From the NCBI GenBank assembly GCA_024636135.1, contig JAGXHP010000178.1, positions 1 through 14,124 of the forward strand: a DNA stretch of 14,124 bases. The letters are read 5' to 3'. Under the pieces are notes generated by a model. The model ran no database searches. It worked only from the letters and a program-made list of their open reading frames with translations, and was not told the origin of the DNA. Positions 13,210 to 14,124 of the stretch are shown piece by piece. How positions within the stretch are numbered: the first letter of the stretch is position 1; each line of letters opens with the position of its first letter. The translations under genes were made by a program, and so were the position numbers. Origin of the DNA: Chloroflexota bacterium. GTDB lineage: Bacteria; Chloroflexota; Limnocylindria; QHBO01.

Positions 13210-14064
13210 TCAGGCCACGTCCCAGGCGAGCGGCATGTTGTCAGTCAGCCGGGTGCGGCCGATCCCCACCGCGATGAGCGCCAGGGCCGGCCCGGAGACG
13301 CGCTGGAGCTCCGCCAGGGTCAGGGCATCGGCCACGCTGACGTAGTCGATGCGCGCCTTCGGCTCGCGCGCCAGCGCATCGGTGATTCGCCAGCGGAGCA
13401 CCTCAGCCGATCGCTCACCGGCGTCATAGGCGTCCTTGGCCGCCGTCAGCGCTCCGAACAGGCAGGTTGCGGCGTGGCGCTCCTCGATGCCGAGCTGGGC
13501 ATTGGCGCTCGACATCGCGAGGCCGTCCGACTCCCGGATGGTGGGGCAGATGACGACGTCGACGTTGAGGAACAGGTCCCGCAGCATGCGACGCACGACG
13601 ACAACCTGCTGGGCATGCCGCTGCCCGAGATACAGCCGGGCCGGCCCGACCAGGTTCACGAGCTTCAGCATGATCGTTGTCAGCCCGTCGAGATGGCCCG
13701 GGCGTGACGCGCCCTCGAGCTGGCGGGTGAGGCCCTCGACCGTCACGCGGGTCGTGTCGTTGGGCAGATAGAGGCTCGCGACATCGGGCACGAAGGCGAT
13801 GTCCACCTTGGCGTGCTCCAGCAGCGCGATGTCCCGCGCCGAGTCGCGTCGACCGTCCGATGCCTCGTCGAGCGACGTGAACGAGCCGGGGTTCGTGAAG
13901 CTTGACGCGACCACGCAGCCGTTCTCGGCCCGCGCGCGGTGGACGAGGGACAGCTGGCCATCGTGCAGCATGCCCATGGTGGGCACGAAGCCGACGCTGT
14001 CGCCGGCGACGCGACGCTCGAGAATGGCCTCGCGGAGCTCGTCGCCATGGTCGACGACGATCAC
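13210..14064 (-). CDS. panC: PanC-like pantothenate synthetase homologue with altered active site
   Basis: The product has 284 residues, the normal length of pantothenate synthetase, which joins pantoate and beta-alanine using ATP. Family features are clear along the whole length: VGFVPTMGMLHDG at 24-36, VDIAFVPDVASLY at 87-99, LEGASRPGHLDGLTTIMLKLVNLV at 116-139, and RESDGLAMSS at 177-186. However, positions that are nearly invariant in active enzymes differ. The second histidine of HxGH is Gln37, the glutamine of NPxQF is Ser61, the GEKD segment reads GQRH (147-150), the YPR segment is absent, and SSRN reads SSAN (Ala187). The start is a GTG at 14064 that forms a GTGA overlap with the stop of an upstream gene. 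It may be a degenerate pantothenate synthetase, or a ligase with another substrate. Homology is secure; activity is doubtful. Confidence 0.85.
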   Translation of the reverse strand: MIVVDHGDELREAILERRVAGDSVGFVPTMGMLHDGQLSLVHRARAENGCVVASSFTNPGSFTSLDEASDGRRDSARDIALLEHAKVDIAFVPDVASLYLPNDTTRVTVEGLTRQLEGASRPGHLDGLTTIMLKLVNLVGPARLYLGQRHAQQVVVVRRMLRDLFLNVDVVICPTIRESDGLAMSSANAQLGIEERHAATCLFGALTAAKDAYDAGERSAEVLRWRITDALAREPKARIDYVSVADALTLAELQRVSGPALALIAVGIGRTRLTDNMPLAWDVA

Positions 14065-14124
14065 GACCGACGGCGCCGGCGGCCACGGGGGGCGCTTCCA
14101 TTGGTGTTGCGCGCGGTGCGGTAG
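14061..14124 (-). CDS. C-terminal end of an unidentified gene upstream of panC (partial)
   Basis: On the minus strand a frame open from the window edge encodes YRTARNTNGSAPRGRRRRRRS and stops with a TGA that overlaps the panC GTG as GTGA. This is the usual form of coupling in this window, so the frame is probably the end of a real upstream gene. The tail is strongly basic. In many bacteria the gene before panC encodes a DUF2520 Rossmann protein or PanB, but 21 residues are too few to assign. Confidence 0.45.
   Translation of the reverse strand, partial: YRTARNTNGSAPRGRRRRRS

Noticed and set aside
1..14124. tRNA, rRNA, CRISPR array, insertion sequence or prophage signature
   Set aside because: I found no cloverleaf, repeat-spacer pattern, transposase motif or flanking target duplication; nearly all of the window is filled by recognisable genes.

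Overview
The window is high-G+C bacterial chromosome carrying ordinary metabolic genes packed tightly on both strands. I see no mobile element, CRISPR array, rRNA or tRNA. The best lineage guess is an uncultured Chloroflexota of the Limnocylindria/Ellin6529 type. This rests on the anti-sigma N-terminus (a DGPT...VHTTRQR pattern I associate with that group), the leaderless TANNNT promoters and the gene repertoire. It is an inference; an actinobacterial relative is not excluded.

Region 1 (1-3513, + strand) is a translationally coupled acyl-CoA operon: the end of a 3-hydroxyacyl-CoA dehydrogenase, an acyl-CoA dehydrogenase and a long-chain acyl-CoA synthetase, joined by TGATG and ATGA overlaps. 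It ends at a hairpin shared with the convergent unit. Region 2 (3556-4850, - strand) is an ECF sigma factor with a coupled membrane anti-sigma factor. Region 3 (4966-6901, + strand) is an acetyl-CoA acetyltransferase, the missing beta-oxidation step, followed by a SAM methyltransferase. Its stop codon overlaps that of the next unit in a shared CTAG.

Region 4 (6898-9729, - strand) holds a 778-residue fusion of an APH/hydroxylysine-kinase-like domain with a class-III aminotransferase-fold (phospho-lyase-like) domain, then a cupredoxin lipoprotein. The fusion gene has a leaderless promoter whose -10 box lies in the centre of a perfect 11-bp inverted repeat. Region 5 (9875-11926, + strand) is glutamate dehydrogenase, preceded by a possible 28-codon leader ORF ending in TGATG at the gdhA start, and followed by an unrecognised 201-aa protein. 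Region 6 (11941-13042, + strand) is a stand-alone BioD-like/DRTGG protein, apparently leaderless. Region 7 (13210-14124, - strand) is a PanC homologue coupled by GTGA to the end of an upstream gene. This PanC has lost several residues normally essential for pantothenate synthetase.

Functionally, the window combines fatty-acid/short-chain acyl-CoA turnover with amino-nitrogen metabolism. The kinase/lyase would release ammonia, which glutamate dehydrogenase could re-fix. The points most worth a second look are the altered PanC active site, the palindrome around the kinase-lyase promoter, the constant 7-nt spacing between -10 box and start codon at three genes, and the gdhA leader ORF.
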